A stretch of DNA of 64,000 nucleotides from Fimbriimonadales bacterium (GTDB lineage Bacteria > Armatimonadota > Fimbriimonadia > Fimbriimonadales > Fimbriimonadaceae). Shown here piece by piece: positions 42,386 through 51,602 of this stretch. The translations under genes were made by a program, and so were the position numbers. The stretch lies in assembly GCA_026418055.1 (NCBI GenBank), contig JAOACB010000002.1, forward strand, positions 1 to 64,000, written 5' to 3'. The notes below the pieces were generated by a model. That model ran no database searches. It was not told the DNA's origin and saw only the letters and a list, made by a program, of their open reading frames with translations. Numbering within the stretch: position 1 is the stretch's first letter; every line of letters starts with the position of its first letter.

Positions 42386-44029
42386 TCAGCGAACGTTGAA
42401 GTACTTGGCTTGCGGATGATGGGCGATCAGGGCGGTGGTGGACTGCTCCGGGGAGAGCATCCACTCCTCGGTGAGCTCCATTCCGATCCTCTCGGGCTCA
42501 AGCAGCTCGAACAACAGTCTCTGGTCCTCCAAGTTCGGACAGGCGGGATACCCGAACGAAAAGCGCGCCCCTCTGTACTTCGCGCTGAAGAGCAGCTTGA
42601 GGCTGTCCGGCTCTTGGTCGTCGATCCCCCATTCCCGCCGGATCTGCAGGTGCCAGTACTCCGCCAGGGCCTCTGCAGCCTCGACACCCATGCCGTGGAC
42701 GAGAAGGTACTTTCGGTAATCGCCGGACTCGAAGAGGCTCCGCTCATACCGTGAGATCTCGGGCCCCATGGTGACCGCTTGGAACGCGACATAGTCCTCC
42801 CTGTCGCTTCGGAAGTAATCGGCGAGGCACAGCCTGCGCCCGTCGGACTGCCGCGGGAACCGAAACCTGACCTCGCCGACCGATGGCTTCCGCACAATCA
42901 GGTCGTTGCCGTCCGACTGGCAGGCGAAGTAGCCCCAGACCACTTTGGGCTGTAGAACGGGAGCCAGCTCCCTCTGGAGTTGCTCGAAGAGCGGGCGCAC
43001 GTTTTCCTCGAGCCAGGCATCGAACTCCGCGTTGCTCTGCCCCGGTTGCCTCCGGTATTGCCACTGCCCCCGGAACAGCGCCACGGGATTGATGTAGCGG
43101 TAGATCTCGAAGATGTCGAACCTCTCGCGCCTCTTCGTACCCAAGAACGGCGGCGTCGGAGGTTCGGCCTTGGGAACGGAGCTCCGAACGCCGTCGAACC
43201 GGTACAGATCCGGCGAGACATCCGGGAGGCGATGGCTCGAAATCCTCGGGGACGTCCGGGGAGCGTCCTCCGGCGCTTGCGTCGCGCCGAGAGTCTCCAT
43301 GATCCGCAACCCCTCGAACGCATCTTGGGCGTAGAACACGCGCCCCCGATAGATCGACCGGAGATCCTGCTCCACGTAGGCCCTCGTCAGCGCCGCGCCG
43401 CCCAGGATCACCGGGTAGTGATGCTTGCCTCGCTCGTTCATCTCGATGAGGTTCTCCCTCATCACCAGCGTGCTCTTCACCAGAAGACCGCTCATGCCGA
43501 TCGCATCGACGCGGTGCTCGTCGGCGTTGCGCAGGATGTTCTCGATCGGTTGCTTGATGCCGATGTTGACCACGCGGTAGCCGTTGTTCGACAGGATGAT
43601 GTCGACGAGGTTCTTGCCGATGTCGTGCACGTCCCCTGCGACGGTCGCCAGCAGGATGGAACCCTTCGCGCTGCCCTCCTTCCGCTCCATCCTGGGCTCG
43701 AGGTAGCGCACCGCGGCCTTCATCACCTCGGCGCTCTGCAGAACGAACGGCAGCTGCATCTGGCCGCTGCCGAAAAGATCGCCGACGGTCTTCATGCCGT
43801 CCAGGAGGATTTCGTTGACGATCTGAAGCGGCTCGTAGGTCTCGAGCGCCTCCTCCAGATCGCGCTCGAGGTTCTTCCGGATGCCGTCGACGATGTGTCG
43901 CTTGAGGCGCTCCTCGATGCTCAGCCCGGCGAAGGGGTCTGCGTCGGCCTCGGCGGCCCGGACGTTCTCGAACCGCTTCATCAGCTCGACGAGCGGGTCG
44001 TACGTGCATCGACGCTGGCCTGGTTCCAT
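42386..44029 (-). CDS. metH: Methionine synthase C-terminal half (B12-binding and activation domains)
   Basis: A 547-residue protein with only the cobalamin half of MetH. The cap helices (LLDGMKTVGDLFGSGQMQLPFVLQSAEVMK) and the B12 domain follow, with DVHDIGKN supplying the cobalt-ligating His, IGMSGLLVKSTLVM and VILGGAALTRAYV. The SAM-dependent reactivation domain ends in RFSFGYPACPNLEDQ. The homocysteine- and folate-binding modules (~650 residues in E. coli MetH) are missing and nothing upstream supplies them. AAGGAG before ATG 44029 indicates a genuine gene start, so this is a split MetH. Confidence 0.87.
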   Translation of the reverse strand: MEPGQRRCTYDPLVELMKRFENVRAAEADADPFAGLSIEERLKRHIVDGIRKNLERDLEEALETYEPLQIVNEILLDGMKTVGDLFGSGQMQLPFVLQSAEVMKAAVRYLEPRMERKEGSAKGSILLATVAGDVHDIGKNLVDIILSNNGYRVVNIGIKQPIENILRNADEHRVDAIGMSGLLVKSTLVMRENLIEMNERGKHHYPVILGGAALTRAYVEQDLRSIYRGRVFYAQDAFEGLRIMETLGATQAPEDAPRTSPRISSHRLPDVSPDLYRFDGVRSSVPKAEPPTPPFLGTKRRERFDIFEIYRYINPVALFRGQWQYRRQPGQSNAEFDAWLEENVRPLFEQLQRELAPVLQPKVVWGYFACQSDGNDLIVRKPSVGEVRFRFPRQSDGRRLCLADYFRSDREDYVAFQAVTMGPEISRYERSLFESGDYRKYLLVHGMGVEAAEALAEYWHLQIRREWGIDDQEPDSLKLLFSAKYRGARFSFGYPACPNLEDQRLLFELLEPERIGMELTEEWMLSPEQSTTALIAHHPQAKYFNVR

Positions 44030-44072
44030 GGGGCTCCTTGCAAGGTACCCCCGCGGGCAAGCCGGCCGAGGG

Positions 44073-45143
44073 TCAGTCCTCGAGTTCGACCCAGCCGGGA
44101 ACCGTGAGCATCTTCTGCACCAAGGGTGTGGGTAGCGTCAGCAGCGACGCCGCTCCCTCCCTGGGCATCCTTCGGCGAGGCTCTCGGCCCTCGGACACCA
44201 CGCGGGGCCAATCCGGCTCCACGAGCAGCGCCCTGCCGAGCGCCACCAAGTCCGCGCCCATCGCCAGCATCTCTTCGGCATCCCGCAGCGAACGAACCGA
44301 GCCGACACCGATGAGCGGCCTTCGCCCAGCCACCGCGCGCACGACTTGCGTCAGCAGCGGCTCCGGGCCCTCCGGCTCCAGGATGTAGCGGAAATCGTGC
44401 AACGAAACGTGCAGGTAATCGACGCCCTCCTCAACGAGCAGGTCGATCAGGCGGCGTGTGGTCTCCATGCCGTAGCCATCTTGCTCCGTGGGGGAGAACC
44501 GGTATCCCACGAGGTAGCCCGGACCAACGGATCGCCTCACCGAGCGGTACACCTCGAGCGGGAACCTGAGGCTGGAGGCGGCCCAACCGTCCTCCCTGCG
44601 GTTGGTCGCTGGACTGACGAACTGTTGAAGGAGATACCCGTTGGCGCCGTGGATCTCCACGCCATCCCAACCGGAATCCTTGGCGAGGCGCGCGGCCTGC
44701 CCGAAGCTCTCCACGATCTCCAGGATCTCCGTCTCCGTCATGGCATGGGCGACCACCGCACCGTCCTTTCCGCATGGAACCTCGGAGGCGCTCCAAGGTC
44801 GCTCGAGCCCAGTGAGGGACCTCGGACAATGTCTGCCGCCGTGGTGGATCTGGAGGACGGCCGCCGCTCCTCCACGGTGGATCGCTTCGGCCGCAGACCG
44901 CAGAGAGGGCAGACGCTCGTCCTTCTCGCACATCCATTGCCCCTCGAAGGCGCGGCCCGAGGCGTGGACGCCACAGGCCCCGGCGATCACCATTCCAAGC
45001 CCACCAGCCGATCTTCGCTCGAGATAGGCGAGCTCCTCCGGATGCACCTCCCCCGAGGCGTGGCTTGAGAAGGTGGCCATGGGAGCCATGACGAGCCGGT
45101 TGCGCAGCTTCAGGGAAGCGATGCGGTAGGGAGAGAACACCAT
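44073..45143 (-). CDS. Old-yellow-enzyme family NADH:flavin oxidoreductase
   Basis: A 356-residue FMN TIM-barrel enzyme: RNRLVMAPMATFS at the N-terminus, AAVLQIHHGGRH, WDGVEIHGANGYLLQQFVSPATNRREDGW with the His/Asn substrate pair, and LIGVGSVRSLRDAEEML binding FMN phosphate. It lacks the 4Fe-4S/FAD extension of 2,4-dienoyl-CoA reductases. It probably reduces activated C=C bonds. ATG 45143 is chosen; TTG 45170 in frame is an alternative. It lies 37 bp after the MocA-like gene. Confidence 0.84.
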   Translation of the reverse strand: MVFSPYRIASLKLRNRLVMAPMATFSSHASGEVHPEELAYLERRSAGGLGMVIAGACGVHASGRAFEGQWMCEKDERLPSLRSAAEAIHRGGAAAVLQIHHGGRHCPRSLTGLERPWSASEVPCGKDGAVVAHAMTETEILEIVESFGQAARLAKDSGWDGVEIHGANGYLLQQFVSPATNRREDGWAASSLRFPLEVYRSVRRSVGPGYLVGYRFSPTEQDGYGMETTRRLIDLLVEEGVDYLHVSLHDFRYILEPEGPEPLLTQVVRAVAGRRPLIGVGSVRSLRDAEEMLAMGADLVALGRALLVEPDWPRVVSEGREPRRRMPREGAASLLTLPTPLVQKMLTVPGWVELED

Positions 45144-45180
45144 GCGAGGACGGTGATACCTCAGCGGCAACCCGCCCGTC

Positions 45181-46326
45181 TCAGAACGAACTCTCCATAT
45201 CGACGACGGCTTGTCGCGACTCTGGCTTTCGGAACGTCGACCCTCGAATGCGCCCCTTCAACGCCTCCTCGTACTCGGCGCCGTCCAAAGGCAGCCGCAC
45301 GGCTTCGTTCTTCCAAGCCGACAGCAGCATCGCGTTGGCGATCTCGACCGAGTGGATGCCCTCTTCCGCTGGAGCGATCAGCCGTTCGCCGTCCAGAATC
45401 GCATCGACGAAGTTCTGCAGGATCTCGGCGTGCTGACCGCCGCAACCGCTCGCGGGTATCTGGCACTTCCAGGTGGGCACGGTCGGAAACGCGTGAGGCG
45501 TCGTTTCCCTGAAATGGCTGACCGAAACCTCCGTCCGATCGAACACGATGTCGCCACCCTCGTAGACCAGCTTGCCGCGATCTCCCACGATCTCCAGACG
45601 GTTGGTGCCCGGAGCCTCCCCCGTCGAGGTCACGAAGACGCCGGTTGCGCCGTTGGGGAACTCGAGAACGGCCGTCACCTCGTCCTCCACCTCGATGTTG
45701 TGATACTTGCCGAAGCTGCAACGGGCATACACCCTGCAGGGTGTGCCGCAGATCCACTGGAGCAAATCCAGGTTGTGCGGACACTGGTTCAAGAGGACCC
45801 CGCCGCCCTCGCCCGCCCACGTGGCTCTCCAACCCCCGGAGGCGTAGTAAGCCTCCGAACGGAACCAATCTGTGATGATCCAAGACACGCGCTGCAACTC
45901 TCCCAGCTCTCCGCTCTTCACCACATGCCGGATTCTTTGGTAGTGCGGATCGGTCCTTTGGTTGAACATCGCGGCGAAGCGGAGCTCCGGATGCCGGAGG
46001 TGGGCGGCAATCAGCCTTTCGCAATCCGCCTTGTGCACCGAGATCGGTTTCTCCGTGAGCACGTGGAGGCCGTTGTCGAGGGCGTCGATGCCGATGGTGG
46101 TGTGATCGTAGTGCGGCGTGGCGATGAGCACGGCATCGACCAACCCTGATCGGATCAAGGCCGCGCTGTCCTCGAACTTCTCGGGGCCTTCGATCCAAGC
46201 CATCTTCGAGGGAACGACATCGCAGACGGCTGTCAGACGGCAACGCCGGATGCGGTCGATGGATCGCACATGGTGCGACCCCATGTTGCCGACGCCGATG
46301 ATTCCCAGCCGCACTGCGGAAGCCAT
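45181..46326 (-). CDS. Gfo/Idh/MocA family oxidoreductase
   Basis: A 381-residue NAD(P)-dependent dehydrogenase. The Rossmann loop LGIIGVGNMGSHHVRSI and the catalytic EKP (GLHVLTEKPISVH) are clear, followed by GGGVLLNQCPHNLDLLQW with the active-site Asp/His. Members oxidise or epimerise sugars or inositols; the substrate is not predictable. It stands upstream of the OYE gene on the same strand and may be co-transcribed. Confidence 0.87.
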   Translation of the reverse strand: MASAVRLGIIGVGNMGSHHVRSIDRIRRCRLTAVCDVVPSKMAWIEGPEKFEDSAALIRSGLVDAVLIATPHYDHTTIGIDALDNGLHVLTEKPISVHKADCERLIAAHLRHPELRFAAMFNQRTDPHYQRIRHVVKSGELGELQRVSWIITDWFRSEAYYASGGWRATWAGEGGGVLLNQCPHNLDLLQWICGTPCRVYARCSFGKYHNIEVEDEVTAVLEFPNGATGVFVTSTGEAPGTNRLEIVGDRGKLVYEGGDIVFDRTEVSVSHFRETTPHAFPTVPTWKCQIPASGCGGQHAEILQNFVDAILDGERLIAPAEEGIHSVEIANAMLLSAWKNEAVRLPLDGAEYEEALKGRIRGSTFRKPESRQAVVDMESSF

Positions 46327-46332
46327 GGCTCC

Positions 46333-46338
46333 ACCTTA
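46333..46338 (-). promoter_or_regulatory. -10-like TAAGGT before the MocA-like gene
   Basis: On the minus strand TAAGGT ends 6 nt before ATG 46326. The GGAG between them is only 2 nt from the ATG, too close to act as a normal ribosome site. Confidence 0.35.
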
Positions 46339-46355
46339 CCCAAGCCCCTGAGTGG

Positions 46356-47117
46356 CTAGAACTCGCGTTGCCCTGCGTAGGTTCCAAGCTCAACGCCGAG
46401 CTCCAACAGCCTTTGGCGGAACCGCTCGTCGGTGAGCAACCGAGCCTCCTCGTCGCGCTCGCGCGCGATCTGCCCCCGCTCCAAGCCTGGGTGCCAGAAG
46501 GCTCGCGTCTCCGGAGAATCGTAGGCCGGGTGCAAGACCAGCAGGTACCTCCCTGCCGGCGCCCTCTCCAGCGCGTTGAGAACGCGTTCCCGCAACGGCA
46601 AACCTGCCTCCGCCTCGGGCAACGGATCGATCCGTGGCCGAAAGACGAGCCCATGGTCGCTGGCGATCCGCTCCAGGATCGGCAGAACCCCTGGCAACCA
46701 GCCGAAGCCCATGTGCTCGTCCAAGTACCTTGGCCGCAGACCCTTGGCGATCGCCTTCGCGATCTGCGCCTCCAATTCGATGCGGACTTCCTCCGCCTGG
46801 AAGCCCCGTTCCAGGAGCTCGCTGCTCGTTCGGGTCAACGTGCCGTCTTCCAAGGCCAACGACGGTACGGCGGTGGCCCCAGCTGTCGGGCCCCAGCGCA
46901 CCTCGGTCCATTCTGCGTGGATCGTCGCGTGCAGCCCAACCTCCGCGTGGCTGCAATCTCGAAGCATCGCAGCCGCATCCTCGAACGCCGGGCCAGGCAC
47001 CATCACACCGACGGATCTCGCCAGGCCGAACTCCAGAGCGTCACGGATCGCTCGATTCGCGCTGGGACAGCTACCAGCGTCATCCAGCCGCAACACCAAG
47101 GTGCTCCCCGAAGCCAT
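46356..47117 (-). CDS. ChbG/HpnK-family carbohydrate deacetylase
   Basis: A 253-residue YdjC/ChbG-fold protein. LVLRLDDAGSCPSANRAI holds the metal-binding Asp pair, and EVGLHATIHAEW and PRYLDEHMGFGWLPGVLPIL hold the histidines. The family removes N-acetyl groups from chitooligosaccharides or hopanoid sugars. It has no signal peptide, so it acts in the cytoplasm. ATG 47117 is chosen because a longer frame runs into the tRNA gene. Confidence 0.83.
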   Translation of the reverse strand: MASGSTLVLRLDDAGSCPSANRAIRDALEFGLARSVGVMVPGPAFEDAAAMLRDCSHAEVGLHATIHAEWTEVRWGPTAGATAVPSLALEDGTLTRTSSELLERGFQAEEVRIELEAQIAKAIAKGLRPRYLDEHMGFGWLPGVLPILERIASDHGLVFRPRIDPLPEAEAGLPLRERVLNALERAPAGRYLLVLHPAYDSPETRAFWHPGLERGQIARERDEEARLLTDERFRQRLLELGVELGTYAGQREF

Positions 47118-47124
47118 CTGGGCC

Positions 47125-47130
47125 ACGATA
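47125..47130 (-). promoter_or_regulatory. -10-like TATCGT before the ChbG-like gene
   Basis: On the minus strand TATCGT ends 7 nt before ATG 47117. Confidence 0.35.
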
Positions 47131-47156
47131 CCAGCAGGCGACCCCAAACAACGAAG

Positions 47157-47176
47157 GGGCCCGCATTCACGGGCCC
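47157..47176 (-). terminator. Hairpin after tRNA-Gly
   Basis: A 7-bp stem GGGCCCG/CGGGCCC with a 6-nt loop starts 8 nt after the tRNA CCA end, followed on the minus strand by CTTCGTTGTTTGG, a moderately T-rich tail. Confidence 0.6.
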
Positions 47177-47183
47177 GGACATC

Positions 47184-47258
47184 TGGAGCGGGAAACGAGA
47201 TTCGAACTCGCGACCCTCTCGTTGGCAACGAGATGCTCTACCACTGAGCTATTCCCGC
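47184..47258 (-). tRNA. tRNA-Gly (GCC)
   Basis: Read on the minus strand, GCGGGAA pairs with TTCCCGC in the acceptor stem. The D arm TAGCTCAGTGGTAGAGCA, anticodon stem CTCGT-TGCCAAC-GAG with GCC in the loop, and T arm CGCGAGTTCGAATCTCG all fold. The 3' CCA is encoded. It reads GGC and GGU glycine codons. Confidence 0.96.
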
Positions 47259-47336
47259 CTTCGTTCCCCTTTATACCCCGAAGCTCCAAGCCTTGCAAGT
47301 CCCAGACGCGGTTTTCCTCCCGGATTCGAGCCTGAC

Positions 47337-48623
47337 CTAGAGGAGCAGCGCCTCCACGGAAGCGTCGGCGAGCGGCGGCTCCGCTCGAGCGAAACAGTCC
47401 TCCAGGCGGAAGCCGGCCACTCCCGCCGCCACCAGCCACGGCTTCCGGGATGGAGCGTGCGGAATCGGGTGGAAGCCGATGGGCTCCAAGTCCCACCGGT
47501 CGCCGAATCGGCGCGAGTTCTTCGATTCGAACCTCCGCGCCGTCCAGCCAACGATCGCGACCTGCTCCACCAACCCTCCCTTGCCGCAGAGCAGCACCGA
47601 GTTGTCGGCGCGGCTCGCGACCGCACGAACGTCGAGGCCCGCAACGCACCCTCCATCGTGCGCGCAAACCACCATCGGTTCCCCCTTTCCCCACCATTGG
47701 CCAGCCATCAGATGCGTGGAGAGCGAAACTCCGTGGATCTGGACGTCCTCCACGAAGCCGTCTCGCCCTGCGAAAACCGCCAGGCCGCGGTTGGAGTCTG
47801 CGATGATGCAGTCCGAAACTCTCACGCTCCGGACCTTGCTGTACAGGTGGCCCAAGCGGACCCCCGCGGAGGAGGAGCGAAGGATGCAACCGGTCACCAG
47901 CACGTTCCGATTCTCCGTGTCCGGCGAAGCGATCCCGGTGATGGCGACGCAATCGTCCCCGCAATCGAACTGGCAGCCATGGATCGTCACGCCGTCGCAA
48001 CCGCACAGATGAACGCCGTCCGAGTTGGGAGTCCGCCGATGGTTCTGGATGCGTACCGAGCCCAGCTCGACACGCCGCGACTCCACGATGGTCAGCGTCC
48101 AGCATGGGGCGCGACGGATGACGAGGTTCCGAAGGGTCAGGTTGTCGCACCTCAGGAAGACCATGCACTGGTTCGGGCGCTCTCTCGGTTGGACGGGCGC
48201 TTCCGCCGCCTGCTCCGGGTCGAGCGACGCCGCATCCTCGGGAGTGAAGTTCGCATCGGTCTTCAACGTCGACCATTCGAAGAACGGCTCATCGTTCAGG
48301 TCGATCACTCCAGGGCCCTCGATCACAACCCCCTCTGCGTCCTGGGCGAAGACGAGGCTGACCGTCGGACCCCATTCCTCATGCCGGTACGGCCAAGTTC
48401 GGTAGTCCTCCAGGTTCCCCGAGGCCTGAAGGACGGCTCCCGCGCCAAGGCGAAGGCAAACGCGCGCTTTAAGCTCGAACGAGCCCGTGACGAACCTCCC
48501 CGCAGGCACCTCGACCGTGCCTCCACCCGAGGCAGCCACTCGGTCGATCGCCTCCTGCAGCACCTCGGTGCAAAGGCGTCGTCCCGTGGCGTCAGCACCG
48601 AGCTCGCCGACGTTCAGCCACAT
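47337..48623 (-). CDS. GH28-like polygalacturonase/pectate-lyase-fold enzyme
   Basis: A 428-residue right-handed beta-helix protein. LGADATGRRLCTEVLQEAIDRVAASGGGTVEVPAG is the usual pectin-enzyme N-terminus. Catalytic motifs NSDGVHL and CGDDCVAI match the GH28 NTD and DD motifs, and SAGVRLGHLYSKVRSV resembles the GHG region. No signal peptide is seen. It probably hydrolyses a uronic-acid or rhamnose-containing oligosaccharide, in keeping with the GH140-like gene. ATG 48623 is preceded by a -10-like TACCCT. Confidence 0.82.
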   Translation of the reverse strand: MWLNVGELGADATGRRLCTEVLQEAIDRVAASGGGTVEVPAGRFVTGSFELKARVCLRLGAGAVLQASGNLEDYRTWPYRHEEWGPTVSLVFAQDAEGVVIEGPGVIDLNDEPFFEWSTLKTDANFTPEDAASLDPEQAAEAPVQPRERPNQCMVFLRCDNLTLRNLVIRRAPCWTLTIVESRRVELGSVRIQNHRRTPNSDGVHLCGCDGVTIHGCQFDCGDDCVAITGIASPDTENRNVLVTGCILRSSSAGVRLGHLYSKVRSVRVSDCIIADSNRGLAVFAGRDGFVEDVQIHGVSLSTHLMAGQWWGKGEPMVVCAHDGGCVAGLDVRAVASRADNSVLLCGKGGLVEQVAIVGWTARRFESKNSRRFGDRWDLEPIGFHPIPHAPSRKPWLVAAGVAGFRLEDCFARAEPPLADASVEALLL

Positions 48624-48630
48624 GGCGGAG

Positions 48631-48636
48631 AGGGTA
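48631..48636 (-). promoter_or_regulatory. -10-like TACCCT before the GH28-like gene
   Basis: On the minus strand TACCCT ends 7 nt before ATG 48623. Confidence 0.3.
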
Positions 48637-48645
48637 CCTGACTGC

Positions 48646-48651
48646 CATAAT
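48646..48651 (+). promoter_or_regulatory. -10-like CATAAT before the IMPase gene
   Basis: CATAAT ends 9 nt before ATG 48661. It shares a 37-bp divergent gap with the GH28-like promoter. Confidence 0.4.
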
Positions 48652-48660
48652 GGGGGCCGC

Positions 48661-49425
48661 ATGGATCTGGCGGGCCTGAGAAACGCAACGGTCGAGGTGG
48701 TGACCTCAGCAGCCGCAATCGCGTCGAGGGAGCGCGGCCGCCTGAGCGTCGAGCGTAAGCCCGACGGCAGCCTCGTGACAAACGCCGACCGTGCTGTCGA
48801 GGAGTTCCTGCGACCAAGGCTCCAGAGTCTGTTTCCGGGCGCCGCGGTGTGGGGGGAGGAACTCGGCAGGGATGCGAAAGATAGCCGAACGTGGTGGCTC
48901 ATCGACCCCGTGGATGGAACGACGAACTTCGCCCACGGCTCACCGCTGTGGGGAGTAAGCGTCGCACTGATGGTGGATTCAATGCTCTCGATCGGCGTCG
49001 TGGCCCTGCCCGACCTCGACGAGACCTACGTGGCCGCAAGCGGCCTCGGCGCCATGCGGAACGGCGCCGCTCTACCGAAGTTGCGCCCTGGACCGATCCT
49101 GCCCCACGAGCCCGTCAGCGTGTCCGAGGCGGTGTTGCAGGAGTACCCCGCGCACCGCATTCCCGGCAAACTCCGTTGCACTGGGGCGGTGGTCGTCGAT
49201 GGCGCCTTCGTGGCCGCCGGAAGGTACCGAGGGATGCTGGGCAAGCGGGAGAAGCTGTACGACATCGCAGCGATCCTGCTGATCAACCAAGAGCTGGGAG
49301 CCATGCTCCAGACACCCGAAGGCTCCCCGGTCCCTCTGGGGCGATTGTTGCAGGGCCAACCGATGGGCGAGGTGTGGGGGATCTGGCCCCCGAGCCCGGC
49401 CCCATCCTCTCCGCCGCGCAGCTAG
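48661..49425 (+). CDS. Inositol-monophosphatase-family phosphatase
   Basis: A 254-residue Mg-dependent phosphatase. The metal motifs are GEELG (~residue 66) and WLIDPVDGTTNFAHG (~residues 81-95), with YDIAAILLINQELGA in place of the usual WDxAA third motif. Members act on inositol phosphate, histidinol phosphate or 3'-phosphoadenylates; the substrate cannot be assigned. The long open frame upstream is shadow of the GH28-like gene. Its end overlaps the convergent hydrolase gene by 4 bp. Confidence 0.85.
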   Translation: MDLAGLRNATVEVVTSAAAIASRERGRLSVERKPDGSLVTNADRAVEEFLRPRLQSLFPGAAVWGEELGRDAKDSRTWWLIDPVDGTTNFAHGSPLWGVSVALMVDSMLSIGVVALPDLDETYVAASGLGAMRNGAALPKLRPGPILPHEPVSVSEAVLQEYPAHRIPGKLRCTGAVVVDGAFVAAGRYRGMLGKREKLYDIAAILLINQELGAMLQTPEGSPVPLGRLLQGQPMGEVWGIWPPSPAPSSPPRS

Positions 49426-50213
49426 CGGAAGGATTCCCTCAGGAAGCTCTCCAGCTCTCTCCAGCTCGCCTTGTCCGCCGCGGCGTTGTAACCGGCCGCG
49501 GCGCCCGGACGAGGCTCGGGGCCAGGAACCGTGAACGCGTGCAGGGCCCCAGGATACTCCACGAAACGGAGAGGAACCCCCGCGTTGGCCATCTCCTTCT
49601 TCAAGGCCTCCACGTCGCTCTTCGGCACGAGCGGGTCCGCGCCGCCGTGCAACACCAGAATCCGCGCCTTGGTGCGTCCCTTCTGAGCCGGATGTTGGGT
49701 GGCGAGCGAGCCGTGGAAGCTGATCGCAGCCTCGAGGTCGTTGCCGGCGCGCGCGGCCTCCAAGGCCACCATGCCTCCGAAGCAGTAACCCATGATCGCC
49801 ATCCGGCTGCGGTCCGCCTCCGGGATCTCTCCGGCTCGGCGCAATGCCGCGTTGAGCCGACCCATCAGCAGGCCATGGTCGCGATAGTACTTCTGCGCCT
49901 CGGCCGCACAGGCTTGGGGGTCCTTCGGTCGGACACCCTTCCCGTAGATGTCGATGGCGAACCCGATGTAGCCTAGCTCGGCGATTTGGCGCGCCCGGCC
50001 CTCCTCGTACGCATCGATGCCGTTCCAGTCGTGCACGATGAGCACGATGGGAGCCCGGGCGGCGGATGCAGGCTTGGCGAGATAGCCCTCCAAGACAGTC
50101 GCTCCGTCGCGATACTCCACGTTCGACGCAACGATCGGCTTCGACATCATCCACGTCCCGAAGAGCAAGGTTGCGATCAGCACGCTTAGAGTTTTCTTCG
50201 ACCAGGTCTGCAC
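49422..50213 (-). CDS. Dienelactone-hydrolase-family exported hydrolase
   Basis: A 263-residue alpha/beta hydrolase. A hydrophobic N-terminal segment (TLSVLIATLLFGTW) suggests export. The catalytic triad is Cys in MGYCFGG, Asp in GGADPLV and His in GALHAFT, the DLH arrangement. It cleaves small esters or lactones, substrate unknown. GTG 50213 is the likeliest start, since upstream sequence is a hairpin rather than coding. Confidence 0.8.
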   Translation of the reverse strand: MQTWSKKTLSVLIATLLFGTWMMSKPIVASNVEYRDGATVLEGYLAKPASAARAPIVLIVHDWNGIDAYEEGRARQIAELGYIGFAIDIYGKGVRPKDPQACAAEAQKYYRDHGLLMGRLNAALRRAGEIPEADRSRMAIMGYCFGGMVALEAARAGNDLEAAISFHGSLATQHPAQKGRTKARILVLHGGADPLVPKSDVEALKKEMANAGVPLRFVEYPGALHAFTVPGPEPRPGAAAGYNAAADKASWRELESFLRESFR

Positions 50214-50238
50214 CGCTCGGGACGTCCCGAAAGCTGGA

Positions 50239-50272
50239 GGAGGCCCCCGCCGCGCCGACGGCGGAGGCCTCC
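50239..50272 (-). terminator. Hairpin after clpX
   Basis: A 14-bp stem with one mismatch (GGAGGC...GCCTCC arms, 6-nt loop) lies about 24 nt after the clpX stop, just before the hydrolase start. The trailing sequence CAGCTTTCGGG is only weakly T-rich. Confidence 0.45.
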
Positions 50273-50295
50273 CAATCTTTGGACCGCGCAATCCG

Positions 50296-51585
50296 TCAGG
50301 ATGCTTGGCGGATCATCTCCTCCGTCATGAGGATCGGCTGGCGGCCCTTGGCGACGATGCCTTCGGGAATCACGACCCGTTTGATCTCGGGCCTGCTGGG
50401 CACCTCGTACATCACGTCGAGCATCACCTGCTCGATGATGGCCCTCAGGGCTCGGGCTCCGGTCTTCCTCTTCAGGGCCTCCTGAGCGATCTCCCGGAGG
50501 GCGTTCGGATCCGCCACGAGTTCGACGCCGTCGATCTCGAAGAACTTCTGGTACTGCTTCAAGATCGCGTTCTTCGGTTCGGTGAGAATGCGCACGAGCG
50601 CATCCTCGTCCAACTGGTCGAGCGTCGCGATCACCGGCAGTCGGCCAATGAACTCCGGAATCAGCCCGAACCGCAGGAGGTCCTCCGGAAGCACGTTCCG
50701 CAACAAGTCGGCGGGCGCTTCCGACTTGCTCTGAGGGTTGGCGCGGAAGCCCATCGCATTCTCCTTCATGCGCCGCCGGATCATCTCCTCGACGCCCTCG
50801 AAGGCACCGCCGCAGATGAACAGGATGTTCGTGGTGTCAATCTGAAGGTAGTCCTGCTGCGGATGCTTCCGGCCGCCTTGCGGGGGAACGTTCGCCACCG
50901 TTCCTTCCAGAATCTTCAGAAGGGCCTGTTGCACACCCTCGCCGCTCACGTCGCGCGTGATGGAGGGGTTCTCGCTCTTGCGGGCGATCTTGTCGATTTC
51001 GTCCACATAGATGATGCCGCGCTCGCAGAGTTGCTTGGCGTTGCGCGGATCCATGGACTCCGCCGCCTGGTAGAGCTTGAGAAGGATGTTCTCCACATCC
51101 TCCCCAACATAGCCGGCTTCGGTGAGAGCCGTGGCGTCGGCGATGGCGAAAGGCACCTGCAACATTCGAGCCATCGTCTGCGCCAGCAGGGTCTTCCCCG
51201 ATCCGGTTGGACCGATCAGGAGGATGTTGCTCTTCTGCAGCTCGACGTCCGTGCGCCGATGCTCCCGGATTCGTTTGAAGTGGTTGTAGACCGCCACAGA
51301 GAGCGAGCGCTTGGCGTAGTCCTGACCGATCACGTACTGGTCCAGGTACGCCACGATCTCCTTGGGCTTCGGCACCTTCTCGATCGGCGCCGGCCCCGTA
51401 GGGGATCCGGGCCTCTGCCTAGGCGGTACGGGGACTTCCCTCGGCTCCCTGGCCAGAACGTCGTTGCAGAGGTCGATGCAGTCGGAACAAACCGCGCCGT
51501 GCAATCCGACGATGAGTTGCCTCACTTGGTCCTTCGTTTTTCCGCAAAGGCAACATTGATCGGTTCGCTCCACGAACTTGGACAT
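50296..51585 (-). CDS. clpX: ATP-dependent Clp protease ATP-binding subunit ClpX
   Basis: A 429-residue AAA+ unfoldase. The N-terminal zinc finger [10 protein letters not shown]...CSDCIDLC is followed by Walker [15 protein letters not shown], Walker [12 protein letters not shown], the [11 protein letters not shown]-type loop region and the sensor-2 GARALR. It unfolds tagged proteins into ClpP. ATG 51585 is favoured over GTG 51591 because GAGGGAG lies at the right distance. It is the last gene of tig-clpP-clpX. Confidence 0.96.
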   Translation of the reverse strand: MSKFVERTDQCCLCGKTKDQVRQLIVGLHGAVCSDCIDLCNDVLAREPREVPVPPRQRPGSPTGPAPIEKVPKPKEIVAYLDQYVIGQDYAKRSLSVAVYNHFKRIREHRRTDVELQKSNILLIGPTGSGKTLLAQTMARMLQVPFAIADATALTEAGYVGEDVENILLKLYQAAESMDPRNAKQLCERGIIYVDEIDKIARKSENPSITRDVSGEGVQQALLKILEGTVANVPPQGGRKHPQQDYLQIDTTNILFICGGAFEGVEEMIRRRMKENAMGFRANPQSKSEAPADLLRNVLPEDLLRFGLIPEFIGRLPVIATLDQLDEDALVRILTEPKNAILKQYQKFFEIDGVELVADPNALREIAQEALKRKTGARALRAIIEQVMLDVMYEVPSRPEIKRVVIPEGIVAKGRQPILMTEEMIRQAS

Positions 51586-51602
51586 GCGCACTCCCTCTGG
51601 GA

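Noticed and set aside
44030-44072. Cobalamin riboswitch before the MetH half
   Set aside because: The gap is 43 bp, too short, and no B12 box is seen.
46368-48641. 757-codon open frame on the plus strand
   Set aside because: It runs antisense through the ChbG-like gene, tRNA-Gly and the GH28-like gene. Its composition is high-GC shadow with no domain.
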